Below, piece by piece: positions 45,111 through 55,657 of a stretch of 64,000 nucleotides of DNA (the first letter of the stretch is position 1; each line of letters opens with the position of its first letter). The stretch is from Tamlana carrageenivorans (GTDB lineage: Bacteria; Bacteroidota; Bacteroidia; Flavobacteriales; Flavobacteriaceae): the NCBI RefSeq assembly GCF_002893765.1, contig NZ_CP025938.1:2871501-2935500 (forward strand). Direction: 5' to 3'. The notes below the pieces were generated by a model that saw nothing but the letters and a program-made list of their open reading frames with translations, was not told where the DNA came from and did not search any database. The position numbers and the translations under genes are program-made.

Positions 45111-46571
45111 ATGAAACATGACATGGTGTTACCTCATATTTTAAAATATATAATAACTTGTTTATTATTTGGGGTAATCTTAATAAATCCTATTCAAGCG
45201 CAAATAGTTCTGCAAACCGATTTTACAGATTCTGAAAATGCGAGGCAAAATATTGATTATAATTTCAATGTATTTAACAGAATAACACCATTAAATGGTG
45301 TAAAAATAAAAACGCCACTTGGTAAACCCCGAGTATGTATCGTTAGACCTCTAGGTGGAATTGTTAAGAATGGAAAACCCGATATGTCCAAAGATTCTTA
45401 TAAATGGGATAAAAATTCTAAAACCTTTTATACCGATTTTGCGGTATTAAAAAAACAGATTGATGGCGTTATTAACTCCGGGTATGCCATACACCAAATC
45501 GTATTAGATAATCCTTCTTGGGCATTTCAACGAAATAAAAATGGCGAGTTGGCTGCAGATTCTTTAAAAGTGTCTACTTACGGAAATGCAGAGCCACCAA
45601 AAGATTACAACGCATGGAGTAATTATTTAAAGGATGTTATGAAATTTTTAGTGAATACCTATGGCGAGCAATCCATGCTAAAAATTCAGTTTAATATTGG
45701 TAGGGAAATCGGTACCCCATCACATTGGTCGGGAACCAAAGAAGCATTTTTTGAGTTTTATAAAATATCTAGTAGTGCCATTAGAGAAGTGCTTCCTACA
45801 GCCAAAGTAGGAACCCATATGCTTTGGGGGTCTTCTAAAAATGCCTGGGGCACCGATTTTGTAAAATGGAGCAAGGCTAATAATGTAAATTATGATTTTA
45901 TAGGAGTATCATTTTATCCTTTTTACAACAAATCCAATCGTACTAAATTTAAGGAAGTCTATGCCAAAGATTTTGCTGTGATAAAAGATATACCCGAATG
46001 GCATAAAAATGCTAAACTAGAAATGCATGAATATGCGTTGATAAAAAGTTTAAATAAAGCAGGGAACGCTTTTGAAAATGCTCCAAAAGCGCAACAAAAT
46101 TCATTTATAGTTGGGCTCATGAAAATGTTTTATGAGCATGATATGCAAAATGTTTTTCAGTGGGGGCAAGGCACCAATTTTGAGGCGGCTCAAAAAGCAC
46201 TTTTTACAATTCAAGGACAGACGTATTATACTTCTACCAAGAACGGAAATCCAACATTAGAAACCAACGATGTGGATGCTGTTTTCACTAAAGATGTTTC
46301 TAATAATTCCTATAGTATCATGGCGTATAATTATAATGCCAAACCTGATGCAACAATATATGAACATTTAAATATAATGGCCAAACTAGACGTGCCACCT
46401 AGAACAAAAGTTAAAGTCCGTTTCGCAGTTTATAATAAGGAAAAAGATACGATGTCTTGGTCCAAATGGAAAGAGGAAACTACTCAAGGCAACGAAAAAT
46501 CAAAATCAGTAATTTCTCTTAATACACAGCTACCCGTGTTTTCTTTTTTGAAATATGAAGTTAAACTTTAG
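45111..46571 (+). CDS. GH39-like glycosidase
   Basis: 486 residues with a signal peptide (NPIQAQ). A (beta/alpha)8 fold: the probable acid/base Glu199 lies in QFNIGREIGTPSHW, and the nucleophile is Glu307 (or Glu304) in LEMHEYALIKS. A C-terminal beta-sandwich carries the Tyr- and Asn-rich SIMAYNYNAKPD. F. agariphila P31, a GH39 of the ulvan pathway, has about this length and form. The likely reaction is release of a beta-linked monosaccharide from lyase products. Lies 125 bases after the sulfatase, so it may have its own promoter. Confidence 0.78.
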   Translation: MKHDMVLPHILKYIITCLLFGVILINPIQAQIVLQTDFTDSENARQNIDYNFNVFNRITPLNGVKIKTPLGKPRVCIVRPLGGIVKNGKPDMSKDSYKWDKNSKTFYTDFAVLKKQIDGVINSGYAIHQIVLDNPSWAFQRNKNGELAADSLKVSTYGNAEPPKDYNAWSNYLKDVMKFLVNTYGEQSMLKIQFNIGREIGTPSHWSGTKEAFFEFYKISSSAIREVLPTAKVGTHMLWGSSKNAWGTDFVKWSKANNVNYDFIGVSFYPFYNKSNRTKFKEVYAKDFAVIKDIPEWHKNAKLEMHEYALIKSLNKAGNAFENAPKAQQNSFIVGLMKMFYEHDMQNVFQWGQGTNFEAAQKALFTIQGQTYYTSTKNGNPTLETNDVDAVFTKDVSNNSYSIMAYNYNAKPDATIYEHLNIMAKLDVPPRTKVKVRFAVYNKEKDTMSWSKWKEETTQGNEKSKSVISLNTQLPVFSFLKYEVKL

Positions 46572-46618
46572 TAACTGGCTTATTAAAAATATCACTAACA
46601 CCTTAAATTAATTAAATA

Positions 46619-49216
46619 ATGAAGCAAATTACGCTATTACTTTTTTTTAGTTTTATTTATAATATACATGCGCAGCAGGTAAGACATATAGAAACCATTA
46701 ATGAGTCTTGGTCTTTTTATAAAGGCACTTTAGATTTCCCCTTTACTACTAATAATGCTACAAAATGGGAACAGGTAACACTGCCGCATTCATGGAATAC
46801 TAAGGATATTTTAGATGATGAAGATGGCTATTATCGTGGAGATGGGTGGTACAAAAAAACAATGATAATTCCTCAGGTTTTTGAAGACCAACAAGTGTTT
46901 TTATTGTTTGAAGCTGCTAATCAAGTTGCTTCATTGTATGTCAACAATAAAAAAATAGGAGAAGATCATATAGGAGGTTATACGTCCTTTGCTAAAGATG
47001 TGACTTCAGCACTTAAAACGGGCGAAAATGAAATTGCTATAAAAGTTAATAATTCTCATAATGATGAAATTGTACCGCAATCGGCAGATTTTTCGTTCTA
47101 CGGTGGTATTTACAGAGATATTCAACTGATAATTACTAAATCAGTACATTTTGAAGTAGCTAATTTAGGAGCAAATGCCATTTTTGTTAGTACTCCAAAA
47201 GTCTCTAAACAAAAAGCAACCGTTAGTGTAAAATCAAAAGTTGTAAGACCTAAAAAGGGTGATTATTTTATAAAACAGTCTTTGTACGATGCTAAAAACA
47301 ATGTAATTAAAGTAGAAAAAGCCAAAGTACCTTATGGTAAAGATGTTGATCTTGATTTTTCAATTGTAGCCCCAAAATTGTGGTCGCCTGAGCATCCGTA
47401 TTTATACAAACTAGTTTCTGAAATTGTAGATAAAAATGATCGTGTTTACGATCGTATAGAAAACCCAGTAGGTTTTCGCTGGTTTAATTTTGATCCCCAG
47501 AAAGGATTTTTTATTAATGGCAAACCAACAAAGTTAATAGGAACCAACAGACACCAAGATTTTTTAGGAAAAGCCAATGCTGTTAGTGATGAAATTCACC
47601 GAAACGATATGAGGATGTTAAAGGACATGGGAATAAATTTTTTAAGAATATCCCATTACCCTCAAGATCCTGCTATTTTAGAAATGTGTAACAAATATGG
47701 ATTTGTGTCAACTCTAGAAATACCCTTTGTAAACAAAGCTGCAGCTAACGAGAAGGGCAAACAGAATACGGTTAACATGCTCAAAGAGGCTATTCGATTT
47801 AACTATAATAATCCTGCAATCGGAGCCTGGAATCTAGGCAATGAAACAACTATGAAGGACCCTGTAAAGCTAGGGGAAGACTATGTTAATCATTTTGTAG
47901 AGACACATAAAGCCTTGGCAAAAACCATAAAAGAGGAAGATGAAACACGCTATTCCTATTCGGTGTTTTTTAGAGAACCAGCCTATCAGGACAATTTAGG
48001 CATACGAGTTACCGATCTAGTAGGCTACAACAAATATTATGGGTGGTATATAGAAGAACTAGAAGATATCGATAAGAATTTACGAAGTTTAGTAAAGCGT
48101 TCTTTAGAACTCGATCCTGATAAGCCATTTATTTTAAGTGAATATGGAGGAGGTGCAGATCCTAGACTACGTTCATACAATCCTACACGTTTTGATTTTA
48201 GTGTAGAATATCAATTTCTTTTACATAAAGCTTACCTTAAAACCATTTTGGATATGCCTGAAATAGTGGGTGCTAATGTTTGGAATTATTCCGATTTTCA
48301 AGTAGAACACCGAAAAGATGCCGTACCACATATTAATAATAAGGGGCTCGTCTCAGCAGAAAGAAAAAAGAAAGATGCATACTATTTATACCAAGCTGTA
48401 CTCAATAAAACACCTTTTTTGGCCATCACATCTAAGTCATGGACCAAACGATCAGGTGTTGCAGATAGTAAAGAGGATACGTTTGCCACACAGCCTGTGA
48501 CAATAGTTGGTAATGGTAAAGACGTTGAAGTTTTTTTAAACGGAACGTCGTTAGGAAAAAAAGCATTTGAGTTTTCAACAGCAACTTTTGATATCCCTTT
48601 TGTACAAGGACACAATTTAATTGAAGCCATTAGTGAAAAGGATGGCAAACTTTTAAAAGATGTCGCATTTATAGATTTTAACCTTATACCTAAAGATCTT
48701 AAAAGCGTTACCAATAAATTTGAGGAAATCGCTATTAATGTTGGATCATACTGCTATTTTATTGAAACAGATAATATGGACTATTTGTGGATGCCAGATA
48801 AAGCGTATGAAAAAGGCGGCTTTGGTTATGTTGGTGGAGAATTCTTAAAACATCCAAGTGAAAGAAGAAATGCTATTGGAACAGATGTTAGTGTAAAAGG
48901 GACAGAAAACGACCCTATTTATCAAACACAACGCCTAGGCATCGAAGCCTACAAGTTCGATGTGCCCAATGGTACTTATGAATTATCATTACTTCTAGCC
49001 GAATTAAAAACAAAGGATGATAATATCATGGATATTTCAGTAAATAGCAGGCCTATTTGGACTAATTTAAACTTGAAGGAAGCATACGGAACGGATCGTG
49101 GTGTTACTAAACGCTTTTTAATTACAGTTGAAAATGACCATGGTATAACGGTAGATTTTAAGGCTAAAAAAGGAATAACAAGGTTAAGTGGCATCAAACT
49201 TAGAAAAGTAAATTAA
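46619..49216 (+). CDS. GH2-family glycoside hydrolase (beta-glucuronidase/galactosidase-like)
   Basis: 865 residues with a signal peptide (IHAQQ). The sugar-binding jelly roll (TLPHSWNTKDILDDEDGYYRGDGWYKK), the Ig-like domain and the TIM barrel are in GH2 order. Acid/base Glu409 is in GAWNLGNET and nucleophile Glu508 in FILSEYGGG. The last 150 residues (GVKGTEND ... YELSLLLAELKTKDDNIMDISVN) resemble a malectin-type binding domain. In ulvan loci GH2 enzymes cleave terminal glucuronic acid from oligomers (pathway knowledge); the substrate here is inferred. Confidence 0.87.
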   Translation: MKQITLLLFFSFIYNIHAQQVRHIETINESWSFYKGTLDFPFTTNNATKWEQVTLPHSWNTKDILDDEDGYYRGDGWYKKTMIIPQVFEDQQVFLLFEAANQVASLYVNNKKIGEDHIGGYTSFAKDVTSALKTGENEIAIKVNNSHNDEIVPQSADFSFYGGIYRDIQLIITKSVHFEVANLGANAIFVSTPKVSKQKATVSVKSKVVRPKKGDYFIKQSLYDAKNNVIKVEKAKVPYGKDVDLDFSIVAPKLWSPEHPYLYKLVSEIVDKNDRVYDRIENPVGFRWFNFDPQKGFFINGKPTKLIGTNRHQDFLGKANAVSDEIHRNDMRMLKDMGINFLRISHYPQDPAILEMCNKYGFVSTLEIPFVNKAAANEKGKQNTVNMLKEAIRFNYNNPAIGAWNLGNETTMKDPVKLGEDYVNHFVETHKALAKTIKEEDETRYSYSVFFREPAYQDNLGIRVTDLVGYNKYYGWYIEELEDIDKNLRSLVKRSLELDPDKPFILSEYGGGADPRLRSYNPTRFDFSVEYQFLLHKAYLKTILDMPEIVGANVWNYSDFQVEHRKDAVPHINNKGLVSAERKKKDAYYLYQAVLNKTPFLAITSKSWTKRSGVADSKEDTFATQPVTIVGNGKDVEVFLNGTSLGKKAFEFSTATFDIPFVQGHNLIEAISEKDGKLLKDVAFIDFNLIPKDLKSVTNKFEEIAINVGSYCYFIETDNMDYLWMPDKAYEKGGFGYVGGEFLKHPSERRNAIGTDVSVKGTENDPIYQTQRLGIEAYKFDVPNGTYELSLLLAELKTKDDNIMDISVNSRPIWTNLNLKEAYGTDRGVTKRFLITVENDHGITVDFKAKKGITRLSGIKLRKVN

Positions 49217-49222
49217 ATCCAG

Positions 49223-51970
49223 ATGAATAAGGACGTTTTATTTTTTTTGTTTCTTTTAGCCAGTTTTTCTGGTTTTACACAAATTCAACCATATGATTTA
49301 AAATTAGAATATAGGGAAAACCCAGAAGGTGTTGATGTTAAAAATCCACGTTTTTTCTGGAAAGTAAAATCTGAGGAAGCTGGTCAGTATCAAAAAAGTT
49401 ACCAATTAGTTGTAGCTACTTCCAAAGAAAATATTGAAAATGGTGTTGGAGATGTATACAATTCTAAAAAAGTAAAAAGTTCTCAAACCACCCAAATAAT
49501 ATATAAAGGAAAGCCTTTACAACCAGCAACACAGTATTATTGGAAAGTAAAGGTTTGGGATAAAAATAATATACCAAGTTGGAGTAAAATAGCAACATTT
49601 TCTACAGGTTTATTTCAAGAAGAAGATTGGAAAAACGCCCAATGGATTGCATGGAAGCCACAAAGTGCGTGGGAAAAAGAATGGTGGGAAAGAAAAGATA
49701 TAGAATCTAAAGCGTTACAATTTCAATTACCTAGCCTTTTTGGGGCTAGTATGAGCATGTTTGAACGTTATTATTTTCATTATCAAAATCCATACGATGC
49801 TTCACCATTGTTAAGAAAATCATTTAATGTCAATAAAAAAGTAAAACGAGCTAAAGCTTATATCAGTGGACTTGGGTACTATGAGTTGTTTATCAATGGA
49901 GAGCGTATTGGAAATCAGGTTTTAGATCCAGGATGGACAGACTATAGAAAAACAATTTTATACGCCACTCATGATATTACTGAGCAAATTCAAAACGGAG
50001 AGAATTTAGCAGGAGTGATGTTGGGTAGAGGTAATTATGGGCAATTGGCTTACGACCATTGGGGATTTTATAAAAAAGATGGTTATGTCGGTCAGCCAAA
50101 ATTGTTATGCTTAATTAAAGTACAATATGAAGATGGTACCGAAGATATTGTGGTAAGTGATTTAAGTTGGAAAATTACAGGTGGACCCATTATTTATGAT
50201 GGACCACATATGGGAGAAATTTATGATGCAACCAAAGAAATAAAAGATTGGAATATGCCTGAATTGGACGATTCATCATGGCAAAATGTAAACCCTTCTC
50301 TACATCCTGGAGGAGAACTTGTAGCGCAAATGTGTCAACCCATTCGTGTAACCAAAACATTTCAACCTGTAAATATTAAAAACAAAGGAAGTTATGGACA
50401 GTGGATTGATACAGGAACCAACAGTGCTGGTTGGATACGGTTACGATTAAAAAATCTTAAAAGAGGGCAACAAGTTACCATTTATTATGGCGAACATTTA
50501 GATCCTACTTCTAGTGGACAACCAGGAAGGTTACAGCAAATGGCCTATATAGGTAAAGGAGAAAAAGAAGAGTTTGCCGAATGTCGTTTTTCTTACAAAG
50601 GTTATCGTTATGTACAAGTAAAAGGATATAAAACAAAGATTTCTAAAGACGATGTGGAGGTAAAGTTTGTACATTCAGACGTGCCACAGGTGGGTACATT
50701 TGAATCTTCAGATAAAACGGTAGATGCTGTTCATGATATTTGTCGTAAATCATTAATATTCAATTTACATAGTATTCTTACAGATTGCCCTAATCGTGAA
50801 AAAAATGGTTGGTTAGGTGATGCTGTAACTGGTGTAGAGTTTGGGATGGCCAATTACGATTTGGCAGCATTAATGACCAAATTTACTCGCGATATTTTTG
50901 ATACCCAATCTCCAGAAGGCGGATTAAGTCCTATTGCGCCTTCAAATAACTACAGAAAAGGAAAATCTACACTATGGTCGTCTGCAGGGGTGCACATTCC
51001 TTGGTATATGTATCAATATTACGGCGATACGAGATTGTTTGAGAATTATTGGGACAACATGATGCGTTGGGTTGATTATTCATGGGAAAACAACAATTCT
51101 AAAGAAAAAGATGGCATGTTTACCGAAATATATAACGATTGGGTGCCGCCTTATGATGCTACCTATAGAGGTGGAGGAAAACCAGGGGGTAATGAAGTTA
51201 TCGCTTCTATGAACTTTTATTTGGTATTAGAGCGTTTGGCTTATATGGCAGATAAATTAGGGAAAAACAAAGACAAAAAACGTTTAGAAAACCAACGCAA
51301 ACGCATACATCAAGGCATTCAAAAGTATGCATTTGATGCTGAAAAAGTAGAGTACTCAGGTTTAAAGCCATTCCCAGAATTTCTACCTGTAGTTAATATT
51401 CTGGCGCTAGATTATGGTATTGTTCCAGAAAAATATAAGGCACAACTAGAAAAAAGAGTTGTAGAAAATATTGTAGAAGAAAAAGACTATCATCTATGGG
51501 GAGGTATATTTTCTATACATTCTGCCTTTGAATATTTACCCAAAAAAGGTTATGCCGATATGATGCATAAGGTAGTGATTAACGATGATTGGCCTTCATT
51601 TGGTTGGATGATTAAAGAAGGAGCTACTACACTACCAGAGGGGTATAAGTTTACCTCTTCAGATATGCATCATTTTATGGGCGCAGTAGATAATTTTTGC
51701 TATCGGCATATAGTAGGAATTAATGTAGACCAATCTCATCCAGGTTTTCAGAACATCATTTTGGAACCTAATTTTATTAAGTCGATGGAGTTTGCAAAAG
51801 CAAGCTACAACTCTATACATGGCGAAATAAAAGCAGAGTGGAAAAAAATAGATAAAAATACTTATGAGTACTATGGGGAAGTTCCATCAAACTGCGAGGC
51901 TAAGGTAGTTTTGCCTTCTAAAACTGAAACTATAAAATCGGGAACTTTTAAATATGTGGTACATATCTAA
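49223..51970 (+). CDS. GH78-family alpha-L-rhamnosidase
   Basis: 915 residues with a signal peptide (SGFTQ). GH78 domain order: an Ig-like N-domain (YDLKLEYRENPEGVDVKNPRFFWK), carbohydrate-binding jelly roll (KAYISGLGYYELFINGERIGNQVLDPGWTDY), then the (alpha/alpha)6 barrel. The acid region is DCPNREKNGWLGDAVTG with Glu526, and the base region is GATTLPEGYKFTSSDMHHFMGAV. The familiar ExW...SLNH motif is altered to PEGYKF...SDMHH, which may mark a specialised subfamily. It follows the GH2 gene by six bases. It should release rhamnose from desulfated oligomers. Confidence 0.9.
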   Translation: MNKDVLFFLFLLASFSGFTQIQPYDLKLEYRENPEGVDVKNPRFFWKVKSEEAGQYQKSYQLVVATSKENIENGVGDVYNSKKVKSSQTTQIIYKGKPLQPATQYYWKVKVWDKNNIPSWSKIATFSTGLFQEEDWKNAQWIAWKPQSAWEKEWWERKDIESKALQFQLPSLFGASMSMFERYYFHYQNPYDASPLLRKSFNVNKKVKRAKAYISGLGYYELFINGERIGNQVLDPGWTDYRKTILYATHDITEQIQNGENLAGVMLGRGNYGQLAYDHWGFYKKDGYVGQPKLLCLIKVQYEDGTEDIVVSDLSWKITGGPIIYDGPHMGEIYDATKEIKDWNMPELDDSSWQNVNPSLHPGGELVAQMCQPIRVTKTFQPVNIKNKGSYGQWIDTGTNSAGWIRLRLKNLKRGQQVTIYYGEHLDPTSSGQPGRLQQMAYIGKGEKEEFAECRFSYKGYRYVQVKGYKTKISKDDVEVKFVHSDVPQVGTFESSDKTVDAVHDICRKSLIFNLHSILTDCPNREKNGWLGDAVTGVEFGMANYDLAALMTKFTRDIFDTQSPEGGLSPIAPSNNYRKGKSTLWSSAGVHIPWYMYQYYGDTRLFENYWDNMMRWVDYSWENNNSKEKDGMFTEIYNDWVPPYDATYRGGGKPGGNEVIASMNFYLVLERLAYMADKLGKNKDKKRLENQRKRIHQGIQKYAFDAEKVEYSGLKPFPEFLPVVNILALDYGIVPEKYKAQLEKRVVENIVEEKDYHLWGGIFSIHSAFEYLPKKGYADMMHKVVINDDWPSFGWMIKEGATTLPEGYKFTSSDMHHFMGAVDNFCYRHIVGINVDQSHPGFQNIILEPNFIKSMEFAKASYNSIHGEIKAEWKKIDKNTYEYYGEVPSNCEAKVVLPSKTETIKSGTFKYVVHI

Positions 51971-52023
51971 GGCAAAGAAGGCTATAATTTACCATAGTTT
52001 TCGGTTTTACCTACAAAAAAATA

Positions 52024-55000
52024 ATGAGTAATAAATTAATAACTAGTACAATGCGATCTATAAATGTTTTTCTATTTCTTTTTATCATGCAAGTTACTTT
52101 TTTTGCATGTGATTCCAGTAAAACCGATGATAAAAATCTTGAAAATCCATCAATAAGTATTGCAGATTTAAAAAATGGTTTTAAAAATCCCGAGATACAA
52201 TATCGTCCCGAAACCTGGTTTCACCTTAACGGAAATAATATTTCCAAAGAAGGTTTAACCCTCGATTTAGAGGCAATAAAAGAAGCAGGCTTGCAGGGTA
52301 TCCACTTATTTAATAAAGCCGGCAGACCATTTCCAAATGTAAAACCTATAGAAATTTTATCGCCAGAATGGGAAGATATGATTCGGCACGCTGCCGATGA
52401 ATGCAAACGTTTGGGTTTGAAATTTACCATGCAAAACTGCCCAGGTTGGTCTATGACAGGTGGGCCTTGGGTGCCTGTAGAAGAAGCGCAGCGCGAAGTT
52501 GTAGAAACTGTTTATCATGTGTCTGGGGGACAAAAATATGATAAGCTTCTAAAATTAGATTCATTGTACAAAACCTCAGATTATAATTATAAAGATATTC
52601 AAGTTTTAGCCTTTCCTACACCAGAAGGGGATGGTTTGGAACCCTTAAACCCTTCAAAAATTGAAACCAATAATCCTTTAGTGCCTTGGCAGGATATTTT
52701 TAATCCCAATTCAAAAATTATCGTTACACGAACAACCACACGTTTAAATAAACCTTTAGAGGACTATAGGAATGAAGGCATTTCGAAAGTAAATGATAAA
52801 GCAGCATGGGTTGAAACTATTTTCAATGAAGCGGTGACATTGCGCAATATCACTTTTCCTCAATCTCGACATATGATTATGGGGACAGAATACCCTAAGA
52901 TGGATGTTGCTATTAAGGTAGAAGCGCTAATTAATGATAAACTTGTAGAAATAACAACTGTTAACCTGCCTGATGCAAACTGGAACGACAGACGTAAGCA
53001 TGTAACACTGGCTATCCCTGAAACGACTTCCAAACTGTTTAGATTTACGTTTAAGGGTAAGCATACTATCGCTCCAGAATTTATTCGTTTAAGCGCTAGT
53101 CCAAAACTTCATAATCATGAAGCAAAAGCAGCCAAAGTATTGAGAGGACTTGAAAAAGAGGTGCAGTATAATTATAATGAAAATACGTTTATTAAGTCCA
53201 ATGCAATTATCAACCTTACCGATAAAATGACGTCTAATGGAAAATTAACATGGAATGTGCCAGAAGGCGATTGGACCATTGTTCGTTTTGGGCATATTAA
53301 TATGCGCTTAACCAATAAACCCGCAGTACCAGAAGCAACAGGTTGGGAGTCGAGTAAATTAGATAAGGTAGCCATAGAAAATCATTTGCGTAATGGTATG
53401 ATTGGTAATTTAATTAAAGATGGCGGTCCCATAGGAGATGGTAAACTACACGGATTGTTAATTGATAGTTGGGAAAGCCATGTACCCACGTGGACGATGA
53501 ACTCTGAAGATATGTTTAAGGAGTTTGAGCAACGCCGAGGTTACAGTATGAAAACGTATTTGCCTGCAACCATGGGTTATATTGTGGAAAGTCCAGAAAT
53601 TACTACTAAATTTTTAAGGGATTTACGTCATACCATGGACGATGTGTTTATCGAGAATTTCTTTGAACATTTTGCAACCGTAGCACACGAAATGGGAGCC
53701 GAGGTTTACACCGAAGGAGCAGGAGGCGAAGTACTGCCTATAGACCCCATGCGTTATTATGGTGTGAGCGATATTCCCATGACCGAGTTTTGGTACCCCA
53801 GTGCACCATCAGCACAAAATGAATATGCTAAACCCATTTATAATGCGGCTTCGGCTACGCATCTATACAATAAACCTGTGTTGGCTGCTGAAGCGTGCAC
53901 CCAGTTAGGGGTTAAGTGGAATGAGCATCCGTTTTCAGTAAAATCTTTAATTGATTATAATTTTGCTAAGGGGGTAAATCATTTGGTGTTTCATACGTTT
54001 TCTCATACCCCGCAAACGAATGTGTATCCAGGTTCAAGCTTTGGTGGTAATATAGGGTTTCCTTTGGTTAGAGAACAAACGTGGTGGCCATACATGAAGA
54101 ATTGGACCGATTATTTAGCAAGAAATCAATATGTTTTACAACAAGGCGAATATGTGGCCGATGTGCTTTGGTATTATGGCGATCATTTTGAACGCCCACC
54201 TTTCGATTTAGATGCGTTTCCTAAAGGCTACCGTTTCGATTATTTAAATGCTGACATATTAGATAAAAATCTTAGTGTTCAAAATGGTAAAATTCATGTT
54301 CAAAATGGAGGGGATTACCGTATTATCAGATTAAGAGATTCTAAAGAAATGTTATTGTCTACAGCTAAAAAAATAAAGGAACTAGTTTTGGATGGAGCTG
54401 TAATTCTAGGAGATAAACCACTAGATTCTCCAAGTTTAATGGATGGTGAAGATGAATTAAAAGAATTGGCTCAAATCTCAAATGAATTATGGGATAGCAT
54501 TAAAAGCGGTGTTAAACAGGTAGGAAAAGGACGTGTGTATTGGGGAAAAACGCTTGATGAGGTTTTAAAAGCAGAAAAAATTGCTCAGGATGTTATGGTG
54601 CCCGAAGGCTTGGATATTAATTGGATTCACCGCGAAACCAACGATGCTCACATTTATTTTATAGCTTCAAAACATGAAAATCCGGTTGATGTGGCATTAA
54701 GTTTCAGGGTTACTCATTTAAATCCTCAAATATGGAATGCATTTACAGGAGAACAGCATAATGCCAAAATATGGAGCACTTCAAAGAACCGCACCAATGT
54801 CGCCATATCATTACCTTCAAGAGGAAGTGCCGTGGTGGTATTTACAAAAGGAGATAAAAAGTCTGGGGCATCAAAAATAACAAGGAATAACGAGGTTGTT
54901 TTACATTCAGAAACAGGTTGGTTCAAAAGTCATAAATCAAATGATTTTCCAAAATTAACTTGGAAAGGAGATACATGTATCGCTTCAAAATCGGGCGAAT

Positions 55001-55521
55001 ATATCTTTCATCAAAAGGGTAAAGAGGTCATTGCGTTTATGGATGTTGAAGAGGTTCCGCTTCAAACCAATTGGAAATTAAACTTCGAGCAAGGATGGGA
55101 TACTCCAGAAACTATAGAGATTTCAGAATTGAAATCATTAACAAAACTCGAAAATGATGCCATAAAGCATTATTCGGGTACAGCCATCTATTCAAAAACT
55201 TTTCAATTAAATGAACTTGATCAACACACTATAATAGACCTTGGGGAAGTGGCCAATATCGCCGAACTCTGGTGTAATAGTCAAAAAGTGGGGGTAAAAT
55301 GGGCGCCACCGTTCCAGTTTGATATTAGCGATTTTGTGAAAAAAGGAGAAAATATACTTGAAATTAAAGTTACCAACACTTGGCGCAACCAACTTATTTT
55401 TGATAATTCACGACCCAAAGACCAAAAGAAAACGTGGACTACGGCTGGGCCCATAACAAACGAAACAGAACTGGAGGGTTCTGGTTTAATAGGGCCAGTA
55501 GTTTTAGAAGTTATCAAATAA
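52024..55521 (+). CDS. GH106-like alpha-L-rhamnosidase, lipoprotein
   Basis: 1165 residues. The start may be ATG 52024 or 52051; both lead to a hydrophobic signal with FFAC. The N-terminal part has the GH106 signature: YRPETWFHLNGNNISKEGLTLDLEAIKEAGLQGIHLFN and TMQNCPGWSMTGGPWVPVEEAQREVV. The central part includes GLLIDSWESHVPTW and EVYTEGAGGEVLPIDPM, with candidate catalytic acids. The end is a GH2-like jelly roll (GTAIYSKTFQL ... LWCNSQKVGVKWAPPF). GH106 enzymes cleave alpha-L-rhamnosyl linkages. It is the third rhamnosidase-type enzyme in the operon. Confidence 0.85.
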   Translation: MSNKLITSTMRSINVFLFLFIMQVTFFACDSSKTDDKNLENPSISIADLKNGFKNPEIQYRPETWFHLNGNNISKEGLTLDLEAIKEAGLQGIHLFNKAGRPFPNVKPIEILSPEWEDMIRHAADECKRLGLKFTMQNCPGWSMTGGPWVPVEEAQREVVETVYHVSGGQKYDKLLKLDSLYKTSDYNYKDIQVLAFPTPEGDGLEPLNPSKIETNNPLVPWQDIFNPNSKIIVTRTTTRLNKPLEDYRNEGISKVNDKAAWVETIFNEAVTLRNITFPQSRHMIMGTEYPKMDVAIKVEALINDKLVEITTVNLPDANWNDRRKHVTLAIPETTSKLFRFTFKGKHTIAPEFIRLSASPKLHNHEAKAAKVLRGLEKEVQYNYNENTFIKSNAIINLTDKMTSNGKLTWNVPEGDWTIVRFGHINMRLTNKPAVPEATGWESSKLDKVAIENHLRNGMIGNLIKDGGPIGDGKLHGLLIDSWESHVPTWTMNSEDMFKEFEQRRGYSMKTYLPATMGYIVESPEITTKFLRDLRHTMDDVFIENFFEHFATVAHEMGAEVYTEGAGGEVLPIDPMRYYGVSDIPMTEFWYPSAPSAQNEYAKPIYNAASATHLYNKPVLAAEACTQLGVKWNEHPFSVKSLIDYNFAKGVNHLVFHTFSHTPQTNVYPGSSFGGNIGFPLVREQTWWPYMKNWTDYLARNQYVLQQGEYVADVLWYYGDHFERPPFDLDAFPKGYRFDYLNADILDKNLSVQNGKIHVQNGGDYRIIRLRDSKEMLLSTAKKIKELVLDGAVILGDKPLDSPSLMDGEDELKELAQISNELWDSIKSGVKQVGKGRVYWGKTLDEVLKAEKIAQDVMVPEGLDINWIHRETNDAHIYFIASKHENPVDVALSFRVTHLNPQIWNAFTGEQHNAKIWSTSKNRTNVAISLPSRGSAVVVFTKGDKKSGASKITRNNEVVLHSETGWFKSHKSNDFPKLTWKGDTCIASKSGEYIFHQKGKEVIAFMDVEEVPLQTNWKLNFEQGWDTPETIEISELKSLTKLENDAIKHYSGTAIYSKTFQLNELDQHTIIDLGEVANIAELWCNSQKVGVKWAPPFQFDISDFVKKGENILEIKVTNTWRNQLIFDNSRPKDQKKTWTTAGPITNETELEGSGLIGPVVLEVIK

Positions 55522-55579
55522 GACTTCACATTTAAGTCAATAGAATTGATTGTATGAGTTTTTTGTTTTAAAAATGTAA

Positions 55580-55600
55580 ACCCTTATAAATCAGGATAGA
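55580..55600 (+). promoter_or_regulatory. CAGGATAG element upstream of the BNR-type lyase
   Basis: ACCCTTATAAA, then TCAGGATAGA, with the core at 55592-55599. The core is 58 bases before ATG 55658, exactly the spacing found at the PL28 gene. Both leaders continue with ATATTTAA(T/C)CCCAAT and AACTAAACTTTTTT just before the start codon, so the whole leader is duplicated, not the core alone. Confidence 0.65.
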
Positions 55601-55657
55601 GTTGTTTGGTGCTTATTGGATATTTAATCCCAATATACTAACTAAACTTTTTTGGAT

